This document shows, one piece after another, positions 1 through 45,219 of a stretch of DNA of 64,000 nt. The notes under the pieces were generated by a model. It ran no database searches, was not told the DNA's origin, and saw nothing but the letters and a program-made list of their open reading frames with translations. This stretch comes from Anisus vortex (taxonomy: Eukaryota > Mollusca > Gastropoda > Planorbidae). The first letter of the stretch is position 1, and each line of letters starts with the position of its first letter. Position numbers and translations under genes: made by a program. The stretch spans positions 28,992,490 through 29,056,489 of the forward strand of contig OX421499.1 in assembly GCA_949126835.1 (NCBI GenBank), read 5' to 3'.

Positions 1-1160
1 AATTATTTCCCTTACTTGTCTTATTTAACGGACTACCCAGGTGGAGTCAGTTTTTTTTTGTATATTGTTTAGAACTAAAGTTAAGTGCAGGCGGTTCTAA
101 AAGAAATTGCACACTTCTATTGTTTAGTATGCAATGTTCTTTTCCTTTTGGTATGGGCGACTGTTACGAAACGTAAATTCCCTACATTGTAATGTTAATA
201 AACCAACTAAATCATTTAAGCGAATTGCGTTTAAACGATATAAAATATTTCTCAGCTCAAGGTTTTCCCCGGGTTTTTCCTAACCTAATTAGAGCATTAT
301 TGTTTTTTTATTAACCTCGATAAAAACATGAACTGCCCACGCACCTACAGCGTGTCAAGGCCGTCCGGTCTCTCCTTATTTTGTTAGAGCATTATTGCTT
401 GTTCTTAATAAAAAACAATCTGATCACGCAGTCAGCACGCAGGCTTGATTAAAATATTCGTGTCACTAGGCTGGCTGGATTTTCCAACGATTGACCCATA
501 ATATATTTCTACGCGATTCGACACTTTTAGTTTAGTTCTTGGCGTACATTCGATCTAGTAACATCTAAGATTCTGAGTCTCTGAGTATCGTTTCTATTTG
601 AGTTGTATTATGGAAAATTTATTATTCTACTATTAACTACAATGCTATATGTTCATTGAGGATATTCATTACTAATTGGAATATGTGTATTTCTTGATTG
701 TGTATATAATATTATTTGGATTCCTACTGGATTGATGTTGTAAATTAAACCAAATTTATCGTTGCTTTCTACACAACTTGGTTAACGTCAATATATCAAA
801 GTTATCTACATGTGTGTATGTGTAATATTTATTCAACTGTATTAATAATCTACACTACAACTCAACATCGAGGTTCTTGCTGTATAATATGAGCCACATA
901 AATAATTATACATGAAGTAAAATCAACTGAAAACTCTAAAACTACGCTATGTGAATTGCCAGGGGATTATAAGAACCAGGAATACTCTAGACAACTACAA
1001 ATAAACTTCAGAATGATATAATAAGATCTTCACTAATACAAGGATGCTCACACTAACAATAACAATAATATAACTATCATTTTCATAAATTGAATGGGGT
1101 CTCTAGCCGTAATAACATTATAAATTATAATTATACTTGTGTGATAAATAGAAGGTCTCA
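1..1160. other. AT-rich intronic sequence, nothing recognised
   Basis: No open frame, splice-bounded segment or repeat that I can tie to a family. By the gene model this is an intron of the NWD-like gene. Confidence 0.5.
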
Positions 1161-1164
1161 TCCA

Positions 1165-1238
1165 TGATTTATTATGGTGAATAAATTGCCTTGTAATACA
1201 ATGAAAATCGCTCTGCGTGCCAAGTTTGCCGACCCCTG
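1165..1238 (-). mobile_element. hAT-B family terminus (solo end)
   Basis: Ends with GTTTGCCGACCCCTG, the same terminal sequence as the hAT-B copies at 6744-8190 and 23065-24547, preceded by the subterminal 'cgctctgcgtgcca' motif found at their other end. No partner terminus is seen to the left, so this is a truncated copy. Confidence 0.55.
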
Positions 1239-1309
1239 GCCTATGTGACCAGTTCGATTAATTCGCCTATTTGTACAGTACATTAGCAAGCTACAGGGTT
1301 GCCCAATGT

Positions 1310-1600
1310 ATTATTAAATAGTTGCTTTAACATAATCCTAGAAACAATGAATGAAGAATCGACTAAAGCGCATTCTTACCGGTTTTACCCAACATAATTA
1401 AACGTAGCATGTTCAATGCGCTTTCTTTCCACAATTTCACAATTTAGTTGCCAATATTAATATGGAGAAGTCACAGAAACCATAGTCAAAGAGAAAGGTC
1501 TTCAAACTCTCTTAAAGGACTCATAAGTCTTACAATTCCTCAGTGTCTGGACAAGCTGTTTCACAGTGTAGACGCCGCAGATATCTAAGTCAACTTTTAA
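1310..1600. repeat. Interspersed repeat fragment, also at 20140-20330
   Basis: Shares a block ('catgttcaatgcgct', then 'agagaaaggtcttcaaactct' with variants, then the 'tcagtgtctg' block) with 20160-20330. No coding content; class unknown. Confidence 0.4.
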
Positions 1601-1680
1601 TTTGGCTCTAGTTATCGTTATGCTATGTTTACATATTCATATACATGTTCAATAATGCCTAACACTGAAGAAAATTAAAG

Positions 1681-1987
1681 CAAAGACTATACATAATAGG
1701 ATGGACCGCTTGCTCTATTTTTAGAGCTTATATGATCTTTTGTTTCCGTGCGCATCCAATAACGCTGTCTTCAATGACTTTTACGCTCCTATGTTTGCCG
1801 AAAGGTTTCCGCTGTATACAACTTTCGATTTTAATTTTAATTTTTCATTTAGAAAATCACAGCAATTAAATAAAACGGAAGTATACAGTACAAAAGGGAA
1901 TTAGTAATTCCGAAAATAAGTCTAGTAATTCGAGTCATCAAATAGCAGATATATTAAAGCAAGCGGTCCATCTGATTATAGCCTTTG
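1681..1987. mobile_element. MITE with CAAAGACTATAATAAGATGG-type termini
   Basis: Starts CAAAGACTATACATAATAGGA and ends with the inverted AAGCGGTCCATCTGATTATAGCCTTTG. The interior (AACTTTCGATTTTAATTTTAA, AAATAAAACGGAAGT) recurs at 25728-26932 and 31804-32070. No ORF; a non-autonomous DNA element. Confidence 0.7.
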
Positions 1988-2155
1988 ATTAAATATCTTA
2001 CCTTTATAAGCATGTAAAGTTTCAGATAGAATTTATACTTCGCTGAAAACTCTACCCATTAATATTTAAGTCATTCTAAGATCTCTTTTATGTTTCATTG
2101 TATCAAGAAAAAATAATAATCTTTTTTAAATACAAGTTCTAGTGATAATACTTAC

Positions 2156-35790
<33,635 letters not shown>

Positions 35791-36541
35791 CATGCAATTC
35801 GACTAACCCTGTTGCTGCTGTTTTTCCACTACACAATCGTTGTTTCTTACTTTTCTTATCACATTTTCCAACACCTGGATGTTCTATTCTTACATTTCCT
35901 CGTATCACATTGAATCTTTACATTGAATAGTTTCTGCTTCAATTGACATCAAACTGAAAGTTAAAATATAACTTTGAAAAAATTTCTAACAATCTCAAAT
36001 TAATAAAAAATTTTCTTCCATTAACCAATATGCAGTGCAGCTTGATCTCTTGAAGTCAATGCCATACAAACATATTTAGGCCTGCATGACATTTTTAACA
36101 TATTTTTTCTCAATTAGCTGTATAGTATGTTGGTAATGGTAGGTTTAACTGGGTGGGGGGGTGTGAGTAGTATGTGCCTGAGGTTGGTTAGCTTAGGACA
36201 TTCAAGTAGGAAGTGGTGTACTCAAGTAGGAAGTGGGCAGTGGCAGCGTCAGTAGTTTATACGTTTCATCTCTCTCCCATTTCTCTCCCTAGCACCACGA
36301 GTCTACCTAGTAAAGGCAACGTCTGAACATTATACTGGCCACACAACCACCATGTATGCCGTGACACACAGAAACTTATAAAAACATAACTCCCTTGCCC
36401 CCATAAACCAACACGGTCTGCAAGATAATATACTTATAATTAAGTTATAATACAAGCCTGTGGATGCCCTTGCATAGAGTTAACTGCCCCTGTCTAATTC
36501 GTCTGGTTATCTGTATGAAGAGTATAATGACACTTGGATTC
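35791..36541. other. Region upstream of the NWD-like gene start, with a SINE-body fragment
   Basis: Would hold the 5' UTR and promoter on the minus strand; I see no clear TATA box or initiator. 36280-36365 ('ggccacacaaccaccatgta' and neighbours) resembles the SINE body. Confidence 0.4.
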
Positions 36542-36549
36542 TCTTAGAT

Positions 36550-37590
36550 CATAGGTTCTCAACCTTTTTCGGCTCACCGCCCCCTTTTACAATATTTTTC
36601 CACCGCCCCCTCCCCCCTTTCCGCCCATCTGGCCTATAGTTTCCGCATTTTTTTTAGGCGGACTAGACCTTTTGTGTGATTAATTATCTTTAAAAAAATT
36701 GAAAAGGAAACATATTCAACTGTAAGAATTAATAGATTAAAAAAAAATGCCTTAACAAAAGGTTTAAATAAATCAATATTAATGCGAATCCTTTGCCTGG
36801 TGTGTTGCTAGCAATTTGTCTATTTTTGTTTCAATTTTGGGTCTAATCATCAGTAATATTTGTTATATAATATTACAAAACAGAACTTGTTCGGCAGCAA
36901 TATTGAATCAAATGTGGAAACATTTTTTAGTTAAAGGGAGATAATTAGCCCGTAATATTTGATCTAATATTTTTGTTTTTTCTTTCTTATTAAAAAATAA
37001 ATGGCTTACAATTTATAACTTTGAAATGATCAAACTGTAAAAAGGATTTGAAAATTATATAAATATTATGTGACTAAAGAATTTATATGTATATTTTCAA
37101 GCATTACAATAACTACCCAGTTTGTATGATTACTACTTATCATTACCGCTTAACAATATTGCTGGTTGATATCGTTTAAAACACCTTAAGGACATTTCGG
37201 TTAAACTGAGATAAAAATATTATTAATATTAGCAGATGTTAGGGCGACAGTCCAGTGAACCAACCACAGGACCAGCCGCCGCATATTTGCCAAATACTGA
37301 CCCCTACTTCATCGAAAAGTCACTGCGATTCCTATTTCTTTTTAAATATAATAATATGTAGGCATACTTTTGGGGGATATCAGATATTTAGCAGCACTTG
37401 CGTTTACATCACATTTCATCCTCCAAAAACTAATCGATTCAAAAAGCTGAGGTGTTAAAAATATATTAGGTAGGTTTGTACCGCCCACTTGCCCTTCATC
37501 GCCCTCCAATCGCCCCCGGGAATGTCAGCGCCCCCCTAAAGCTTCTCATCGCCCCCCGTGGGGCGATATCGCCCCCGTTGAGAACCTATG
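36550..37590. mobile_element. hAT-C element, copy 2
   Basis: Exact 8-bp duplication TCTTAGAT (36542-36549 and 37591-37598). Termini CATAGGTTCTCAACC and GGTTGAGAACCTATG-like (GTTGAGAACCTATG). Interior is collinear with copy 1 but has no U2-headed array, so it serves as the empty site (37200-37240). Non-autonomous. Confidence 0.92.
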
Positions 37591-37850
37591 TCTTAGATCG
37601 ATACAAGTAATGAACCTTGTCACAGAATGGGAGACAGTCAATTGAATACACTTTTATAAGGGGAAGTACATGGGAGTACTTATATATTTATTCTGTCTAT
37701 ATGTACTAATAGTTGTATTATATTGTTTAAATAGTGTACATTGATGCTAAAAGACGGAACATTTTTAATTAATCAAGTCAAATTTTCATTTCTTTTGATC
37801 TATCCAGAAATATTTGTCTTTTCTTTTAAAACAAAGATGTTTGTATAAAG

Positions 37851-38236
37851 CCGGGGTCTCAAACACACGGACCGCATGCGGCCCACCAAGTGGATTTTTG
37901 TGTCCCGCCAGTAAGCTTACAAAAAAATGTACTATTCGTGAAATTCAGATACTGATACACATTAAATTTTATTGTTACTTTTATATACGTAACATACTTA
38001 ATAATAATAATAGTAATAATGATAGTTCACTTTGATATAATTCTTTGTATCTAATGTCTAAATTGTAAATTGGCATGTTATTAGTGATTAGTAGTGAAAT
38101 GAGATAAAAGATTGTACTATGACGTGTTTTTTGTTTACTAGGGTTGGTTTGTTGGGGGGGGGGGGCGGTGTTGCCCTTGACTTATCCCTTAAGTGATAAA
38201 ATGGCCACATGCCTTCAACCGAGTTTGAGAACCCTG
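37851..38236. mobile_element. hAT-D element
   Basis: 8-bp duplication GTATAAAG (37843-37850 and 38237-38244). Termini CCGGGGTCTCAAAC and GTTTGAGAACCCTG. An unoccupied relative of the target (GTATAAAGCTTTTATATG) is found near 40470. Confidence 0.88.
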
Positions 38237-38810
38237 GTATAAAGCTTTTATATATTAGTGTTGTTGTATTTTTTTGCCTTCCGAAGATTTCGCCCTTAGC
38301 TACTCAAATAGTATGAAAAAATACAAATACGAAGGTAATATAAAGACAAATAACCAGGCTTATAAAAGAAAATATCACTGACAATTCGAACAAACGTATT
38401 GAGTATATTTTATATACAGAAACGCACGATTAAATACATAATTTAGAATTGTTGTAAATAACCAATCTGTTATATACCGTAAAATCTTGCGTAAAAGTCG
38501 AATTTTTTTTAAACAAATATTTTTTTTTTGTCCGTTAAAGACAAAGGCCATTAAAATTGTCCGCTGGTCATCGGAGGTAATGCATTCTCAACATAATGCT
38601 TGTTAAAGTGTCCTGTGGGGAACGGGGTGGGACGTGGGCGGGTCTTGAGGGAGAGTTCGCTGTGAGGAAAGGTGGTGTACAGGTAAAAAAAAAAAAGTAG
38701 TAGGCCTAACATTGAAAAAAAAATTAACTTCTAAACTCTCCCTCTCTCTCCCAGAGAGAGTAAAGTGTATCACGTGACATATTTGAGTGTTGCTATACAG
38801 AAATAAGGGG

Positions 38811-39045
38811 GTCGCGGTGGCCGAGCTGAGTAGCGTTCGTCTTGCGTACCGAAGGTCCTGAGTTCAAATCCTGGTGAAGGCTAGGATTTTTTTTTACCGG
38901 GACTAGAGGGTGACCCAGCTGTACAGTAAAAGCGGCTGTACATTGTGCTGGCCACACAATCACCTAGTTTGCCGTGGCCACAGAAACTGGTGCACGCTGC
39001 TTCACCAGCCCTATGATCAGTTTGGTCCGAAGGTTACTTTTACTT
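38811..39045 (+). mobile_element. tRNA-headed SINE, copy 3 (best A-box)
   Basis: Head GTCGCGGTGGCCGAGCTGAG carries the A-box (TGGCCGAGCTG) and GAGTTCAAATCC is the B-box (38860-38871), spaced as in a tRNA. Body 'cccagctgtacagtaaaagc', 'ggccacacaatcacctag', 'gcacgctgcttcaccag' and a T-rich tail follow. Same family as 5056-5320 and 27070-27295. Confidence 0.8.
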
Positions 39046-39069
39046 ATTTTTTTATACTGAAACATTGGA

Positions 39070-39400
39070 ACAACACATAGCAGAGTTAGAAGATTTTAGA
39101 ATCTTTAAAGATAACAATAGGTGAGAATGAAATTGAATTTCTAGGCCACACAATGGCAGACGGTAAAATGAAACCAACAGACCGATTTAAACAAAAAATA
39201 TTTGAAATCAAAACATGTAATAACAAAAAAAAACGTGTTACATCCAAATGTTAGGATTATTCAAATATTAAAGAAAATTCATATCAAAATGCTCAAAAGT
39301 AGTAAAACCTATCATAATTTTAACAAAGAAAATACAACCACAAATAGATCTAGTTAAAATAGTTAAATGGACTGAACAATGTCAGTTACTTTAAGAAGTA
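39070..39400 (+). pseudogene. Ty3/gypsy reverse transcriptase fragment
   Basis: With frameshifts it reads ENEIEFLGHTMADGKMKPTD, then KKRVTS.LGLF.Y.RKFISK and VKWTEQC. These match the RT-to-RNase H connection of Ty3/gypsy pol ('FLGH.VS..G..P...K...', 'FLGL..YYRKFI', 'W...C'). Heavily decayed; no LTRs seen. Confidence 0.65.
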
Positions 39401-39431
39401 TTTACTACTTATATTAACCTAGATGTTGAGA

Positions 39432-39665
39432 AAACTTCTTATATACAGAACATTATTGCGTCCTACGCTTATTCGTAGTCTGAATCTAGTCTTGGATTTT
39501 CAATTGTGTTTTAAATGATGTTAAGTTACTGGTTTTCCTGGTCGGTTCAGCCAACCCTTTCCATGCCCGGATGCCACTCGAAAAGAAAGAGTACTTACAT
39601 GCATTTGCTCTCGCATAAGGGAGAAAGAAAAAGTTTTTGTCCTTAAGTTTATCTGATCATTGTGA
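39432..39665 (-). mobile_element. LINE L1 3' fragment
   Basis: Same tail as 18893-19320 ('gcgtcctacgct', 'gttactggttttcctggt', 'ctcgcataaggga'). 5'-truncated. Confidence 0.65.
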
Positions 39666-40107
39666 CAGATTGTTTCTGTGTTGTATTTCTATATTATAAT
39701 TTAATTCATTGTGTAGCCTATTAGTACTTAGTACTACTTTACTCTTTGCCCTTCTGTCCTCTAATGTTTCTTGGTTTAGGGATTTAATTATTGGTGCTAC
39801 TCTTGTCAGCTGTGAATATTCGATAGTAATGAACCAGCTCTTTTCTAAATTTGTTCTAATTTTTTTGTTTCGTTGATTGGTCCCATACAGATGATGCATA
39901 TTCGAATATAGGTCTAACTAATGTGAGATATAATTTAAGTTCCATGTCTTTATTACATTTGTAATTGATCATAGAGTGTTTCTATTTTTATAACAGACCT
40001 TATGCTAATGCTCAATGGCATACTTTTAATTATTTAAATCAACTAGTTCAACAGCTTAAATAATAATATTAAAATATATGTTTCATATAGATCTAATTTT
40101 ATAAATC

Positions 40108-40350
40108 AGGGGTCATGAACCTATTTCTAATACTTTGCTAAGATTTCTAATTCATTCAGCGAGCTAAGAGCCTGAAAGTAGACTTACTCTACTATATTTT
40201 TATTTATTTATTTTAATAAGTCAATTTATTTAGCGCCGTAGCAAGATCAAGGCCAAGGGCAAAGGAACGTTATAGAGAAAATCGTGAAGCGTTTTTATTT
40301 TTAATTAAAAATACTAACATGGTTGAGATTATCGACTTCCTTTTTTCTTT
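40108..40350 (-). mobile_element. hAT-B end fragment, reverse orientation
   Basis: CAGGGGTCATGAACCT, then 'aatttctaattcattcagcg' and 'agcctgaaagtagacttactc', is the inverse of the right end of 23065-24547. The other end was not found. Confidence 0.5.
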
Positions 40351-40635
40351 TTCATTTATAGACCAAAACAAAATTTATTTACTGAATTTTCATATTTATG
40401 GTTACTGTCTAATAAGTTAATGTAGTTGTCGAAATGTTATTTTGGCACCTGCTAACAAAGATGTTCGTATAAAGCTTTTATATGTATTTGTTTGCCTTCC
40501 GAAGGTTATATAAATCATATCAAATGAGGACTTAGTTAGATAACAGGAGTGGTCCCGATAGCACAGAGCATCTCAGCAAGCAGATGGAGATGGCTGGGGC
40601 ACGTCTGCATAATGTCAGCTAATTCCCTCCCAAGG

Positions 40636-43389
40636 GGACGTCAATTAATTACGTCAACAATTTTTAGACGATTTTTACCTCCCACCCTCCCCCTTGTCAA
40701 CAATTGTCAAACTTTCAGAGACCCCCCCTATATAATTACGTCAACAATTGGTTACCCCCCCCCCTAAAACTAGTAACAAAATTTTAGACGTTTGTCTTTT
40801 TGTTTAAAATAGATTAAATTAAATCGAAAAGGTCTATACCATAGGCTAATTAATTGTAATACATTTTAAAACTTATTAAAAAGATTTCTAATTTACTATA
40901 ATTCTCATATGTTTACTATTGTTCTTTTCATATACATATTTAATCATATCTAATTCTACGTTCACTAAAATAGCTTTTGATACAATGTTAATTGTCAAAT
41001 AGTTTAGGGGCAAATTGTGCACCAGTTGTAAATTAGCCTTCTATTTTAACTAGGGATGTTAACCGAAAACCGGGATACCGGATTCCGGTTTTGAAACCGA
41101 ACACCGGTTTGATTTTCAAAAACGGATTTAGGTTTCTTGGTTGGGAGGTAGGCCTAATCATTATTTCAAGTAGCACAGCCTTTTTTTTTGGTTTTGATGG
41201 AAATATTTTTAATTAATAGGCCTAATTCACACAAAACAATTCTTGAAATGCCTTACTAACACTATTTAGTCTTATATATTGTGTTTCTTATTTTCCTAAT
41301 ACCAACTATGGCTTGCGATAAAAAACAACATCAAACCAAATGTTAAGGTACAGTTACAATCCTTTGAGTCAGAAAATTTTAAACGTCTTTAACGATGGCT
41401 CGTTGTAAACTATGTTCCCAAAAGATAAGCCGGAGCGGTGGCAGTACCACGCACTGGATTGCGTACGCATCTGCGTAGCCTACTTAGCATCCTGGATTAA
41501 CATCGTCATCCTCTTCATGTGCTTTTTAATATCATGGTCAACAATAATCGCAAATTTCATTATCACTATTGAAAGCTATTATCGGTTTTAATCAATTAGC
41601 CCAGATTTTTTTTAGTTCTAAAGAATTTTATGGTAAAGTGTACCATATTTTATTAAAAGAAATCAACCTCTTGAATGCCATGCAACCACTAATTAAATTT
41701 GAACTATTTTTCAAATATACCTACAAATCTTCGCACATTTGGCTTTTCTAGCCTTGGACTTGTGACATTGCGCTGGAAGGGGGTGGGGAGAGGTGGAGAG
41801 AAACCGAAATCCGGTTTTAAACCGGTTTTATAGAACCGAAAACAGGTTTTGAAGAAAAACCGGTTTTAATTACATACCTTATTTCAACCATATGTTCACT
41901 ATGCCTTCTTACATTATTGTCCACACACACACATTATATACACACGGTCTTCCCTGTCCCCCTACCTTGCACTATTTGCCACCCACTCCTTGCAATAATG
42001 GCAACGCCACTGATACTAATACATTTTTATCTCATCAAATTGTTCCAGAATATTAGAAATGAAGTTGTAAAAATTACTAAATATGTAGCCTAGCCTAATC
42101 GACCTAAGTTTAATGTTTCACCTATTATAACGTAGTGAGCAAAAATATATTCGTTTATGTATCAGAATTAGGGCTGTTAAAAGGAAATAAGGTAGGCTAA
42201 GTATATCGTACTTCATGGGGTGGGCCAAGAATTATTTTTTCTGAATGAAATATTTTTTAAATAACCATGTTGGATTCACAAAATTCACTTCATTCAATAC
42301 TTGGCAAACATTAGTTATAGTCTCGGCGAGTGCCTATTATTGTTTTTAATTCTATTGTCAATCCAAGCCATCACTTATATGGCTTATAAAATATACCGAA
42401 CGCCAGACTCTGGCGCCGAGCCTAATTTAAATGTAAGCTTACTGAGCGGCAAAAAAAAAACTGGTTTTCTGAACGTTCTCTGCAGACAGTTTGTTGGTGT
42501 GTTAGTGTTCCTTTTGTTATTCCAGCCACCATGTCTCGCTAGACTAAGGTTGCTAGACGTACGGCAAAAGGAGGACATGTCCTCCTATTTAGACTCTTGT
42601 CCTCCGTCCGGCAGGCAAAGCAGAATAACTTTAAAATGTCCAGCTTTTGTAATATTTTATGTTTTGGCATAAGGACAAATAAATTTGAAAATTAGTATTA
42701 ACATGTTAAGAATATAATTAATAAACAGGTGATCATTTGTACAAGAAAAGAATTATCCGTTTTTTTTAGAAGACTTGTGCATGAGCTTTAAAGTTGCCCA
42801 ACCAAATGCAAGCTGCCTTTCAGCCTACATTGAATTTATGTTTTTTTTAACAAAACTGTTTCTTGCTCAGTTTAACAATACACATTTAAACTTAGTGGCA
42901 GCTCTTGCAATAAAATTATACTGATTGCGGGCTAAATGCTAAACTATGCAATTGAAACACAATGTCCTCCTTTTTGTCTCTCGATGTCCTCCTTTGACAC
43001 CCTTTGGTTGAGACCCTACGCTAGGCAGCGAAGGTGAGGTTTTCTATAATTGGTCGGTCACTTTGCCTTGCTAACACTTGCATTAGTTTCCACCCATACA
43101 TAGATCTACAAACTAGTAGGATGGACACAAAAAAAGACATATCAAATGTAGTTTCCATAATTGATATATTTGTATTAACGTAAAACTATGTTGTTAATGT
43201 TATCTATGTAAGTTTAACTGGACGAATGTAGAATTTAGTACTAAATTTTTATCATTATTTACCTCATAAAAAGTAACGTTGTTGACGTCAACTTTTCTTG
43301 ACCTCCCCCCCCTCCCCCATGTCAACAATTGTCAAACTTTTTCAGACCCCCCCTCCCCCCTATTTTGTTGACGTAATTAATGGACGTCC
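40636..43389. mobile_element. DNA transposon with GGACGTCAATTAATTACGTC termini
   Basis: Inverted ends GGACGTCAATTAATTACGTC and AATTAATGGACGTCC, flanked by CCCAAGG (40629-40635 and 43390-43396; an eighth base differs). Subterminal 'gtcaacaattgtcaaacttt' occurs at both ends. It contains another repeat (41051-41870) and fragments with 'ggaggacatgtcctcc'. The ORF at 42301-42672 has no family match that I can name. Superfamily undecided; hAT-like by duplication length. Confidence 0.75.
41051..41870. mobile_element. TAGGGATGTTAACCG-type DNA element, copy 1
   Basis: Starts TAGGGATGTTAACCGAAAAC and has multiple CCGGTTT/AAACCGG blocks at both ends. The right terminus has decayed. Related to 56293-57261. 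Confidence 0.65.
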
Positions 43390-43457
43390 CCCAAGGACAG
43401 CCCAGAAATAGACCTCCATGGGAAAAAATTCGACAGGCAGACCAAAGGAAACATGGT

Positions 43458-44893
43458 GAAGGACGGTGGACCTGAAGTCTAGAGGCCGGAACTTAGAAAC
43501 ATGGGGAAGGACGGTGGACCTGAAGTCTAGAGGCCGGAACTTAGAAACATGGTGAAGGACGGTGGACCTGAAGTCTAGAGGCCGGAACTTAGAAACATGG
43601 GGAAGGACGGTGGACCTGAAGTCTAGAGGCCGGAACTTAGAAACATGGTGAAGGACGGTGGACCTGAAGTCTAGAGGCCGGAACTTAGAAACATGGTGAA
43701 GGACGGTGGACCTGAAGTCTAGAGGCCGGAACTTAGAAACATGGGGAAGGACGGTGGACCTGAAGTCTAGAGGCCGGAACTTAGAAACATGGGGAAGGAC
43801 GGTGGACCTGAAGTCTAGAGGCCGGAACTTAGAAACATGGGGAAGGACGGTGGACCTGAAGTCTAGAGGCCGGAACTTAGAAACATGGTGAAGGACGGTG
43901 GACCTGAAGTCTAGAGGCCGGAACTTAGAAACATGGGGAAGGACGGTGGACCTGAAGTCTAGAGGCCGGAACTTAGAAACATGGGGAAGGACGGTGGACC
44001 TGAAGTCTAGAGGCCGGAACTTAGAAACATGGTGAAGGACGGTGGACCTGAAGTCTAGAGGCCGGAACTTAGAAACATGGGGAAGGACGGTGGACCTGAA
44101 GTCTAGAGGCCGGAACTTAGAAACATGGGGAAGGACGGTGGACCTGAAGTCTAGAGGCCGGAACTTAGAAACATGGGGAAGGACGGTGGACCTGAAGTCT
44201 AGAGGCCGGAACTTAGAAACATGGTGAAGGACGGTGGACCTGACGTCTAGAGGCCGGAACTTAGAAACATGGGGAAGGACGGTGGACCTGAAGTCTAGAG
44301 GCCGGAACTTAGAAACATGGGGAAGGACGGTGGACCTGAAGTCTAGAGGCCGGAACTTAGAAACATGGTGAAGGACGGTGGACCTGAAGTCTAGAGGCCG
44401 GAACTTAGAAACATGGGGAAGGACGGTGGACCTGAAGTCTAGAGGCCGGAACTTAGAAACATGGGGAAGGACGGTGGACCTGAAGTCTAGAGGCCGGAAC
44501 TTAGAAACATGGTGAAGGACGGTGGACCTGAAGTCTAGAGGCCGGAACTTAGAAACATGGTGAAGGACGGTGGACCTGAAGTCTAGAGGCCGGAACTTAG
44601 AAACATGGTGAAGGACGGTGGACCTGAAGTCTAGAGGCCGGAACTTAGAAACATGGTGAAGGACGGTGGACCTGAAGTCTAGAGGCCGGAACTTAGAAAC
44701 ATGGTGAAGGACGGTGGACCTGAAGTCTAGAGGCCGGAACTTAGAAACATGGTGAAGGACGGTGGACCTGAAGTCTAGAGGCCGGAACTTAGAAACATGG
44801 CGAAGGACGGTGGACCTGAAGTCTAGAGGCCGGAACTTAGAAACATGGTGAAGGACGGTGGACCTGAAGTCTAGAGGCCGGAACTTAGAAACA
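43458..44893 (+). repeat. 48-bp tandem repeat, about 30 copies
   Basis: Unit starts GAAGGACGGTGGACCTGAAG and continues TCTAGAGGCCGGAACTTAGA, AACATGGG or AACATGGT. The G/T variant decides whether the LINE frame reads Trp-Gly or Trp-stop. Copies are otherwise nearly identical (one has gacgtc for gaagtc near 44243). Confidence 0.97.
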
Positions 44894-44981
44894 GCGCGTC
44901 GAGCTGCAGCAGACCGATATAGATGGAGATCTTTGGCTTTCGCTCAAGGGCCAGCCAGCAAGGAGAGGATTGAGTGAGTGA

Positions 44982-44984
<3 letters not shown>

Positions 44985-45056
<72 letters not shown>
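44985..45056. repeat. (AT)n microsatellite
   Basis: Pure AT dinucleotide directly after the LINE tail 'gagtgagtgagtg'. Confidence 0.97.
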
Positions 45057-45061
<5 letters not shown>

Positions 45062-45119
45062 CTTTTATATATTACATTACTTTTACCCAAATTTATATCA
45101 GTCTATCTGCCATTATTTG

Positions 45120-45215
45120 GGTAAAAGTAATGTCGGCTTAGTGATGTGCCGGCCACACTATTCCCTAGAGTGCCTTAGCCACGGAAACCCGTAAATGCTG
45201 CTGATTTACGGGGCC
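45120..45215. mobile_element. SINE body fragment
   Basis: 'gatgtgccggccacactatt', 'agccacggaaacccgtaaat', then 'gctgctgatttacggggccc' matches the SINE distal body. Head missing. Confidence 0.45.
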
Positions 45216-45219
45216 CTTT

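Larger units (their letters stand above)
40545..44965 (+). pseudogene. LINE ORF2 C-terminus with 48-bp tandem expansion, interrupted by a DNA transposon
   Basis: 40549-40635 reads ISASRWRWLGHVCIMSANSL, then PR. At 43390 the frame resumes ...STGRPKETW.RTVDLKSRGR, and after about 30 repeat copies it ends ARRAAADRYRWRSLAFAQGP followed by ASKERIE and a stop. This is the C-terminus of jockey/RTE-like LINE ORF2 ('GRPK.TWRRTV...R.W...A.DR..WR'). A 2.75-kb element (40636-43389) splits it, with stops at 43405 and in many repeat units, so it is not functional. Confidence 0.8.

Noticed and set aside
42301..42672. 123-codon membrane-like ORF as a host gene
   Set aside because: It lies within a DNA transposon in AT-rich sequence, with no recognisable domain and no splice context.
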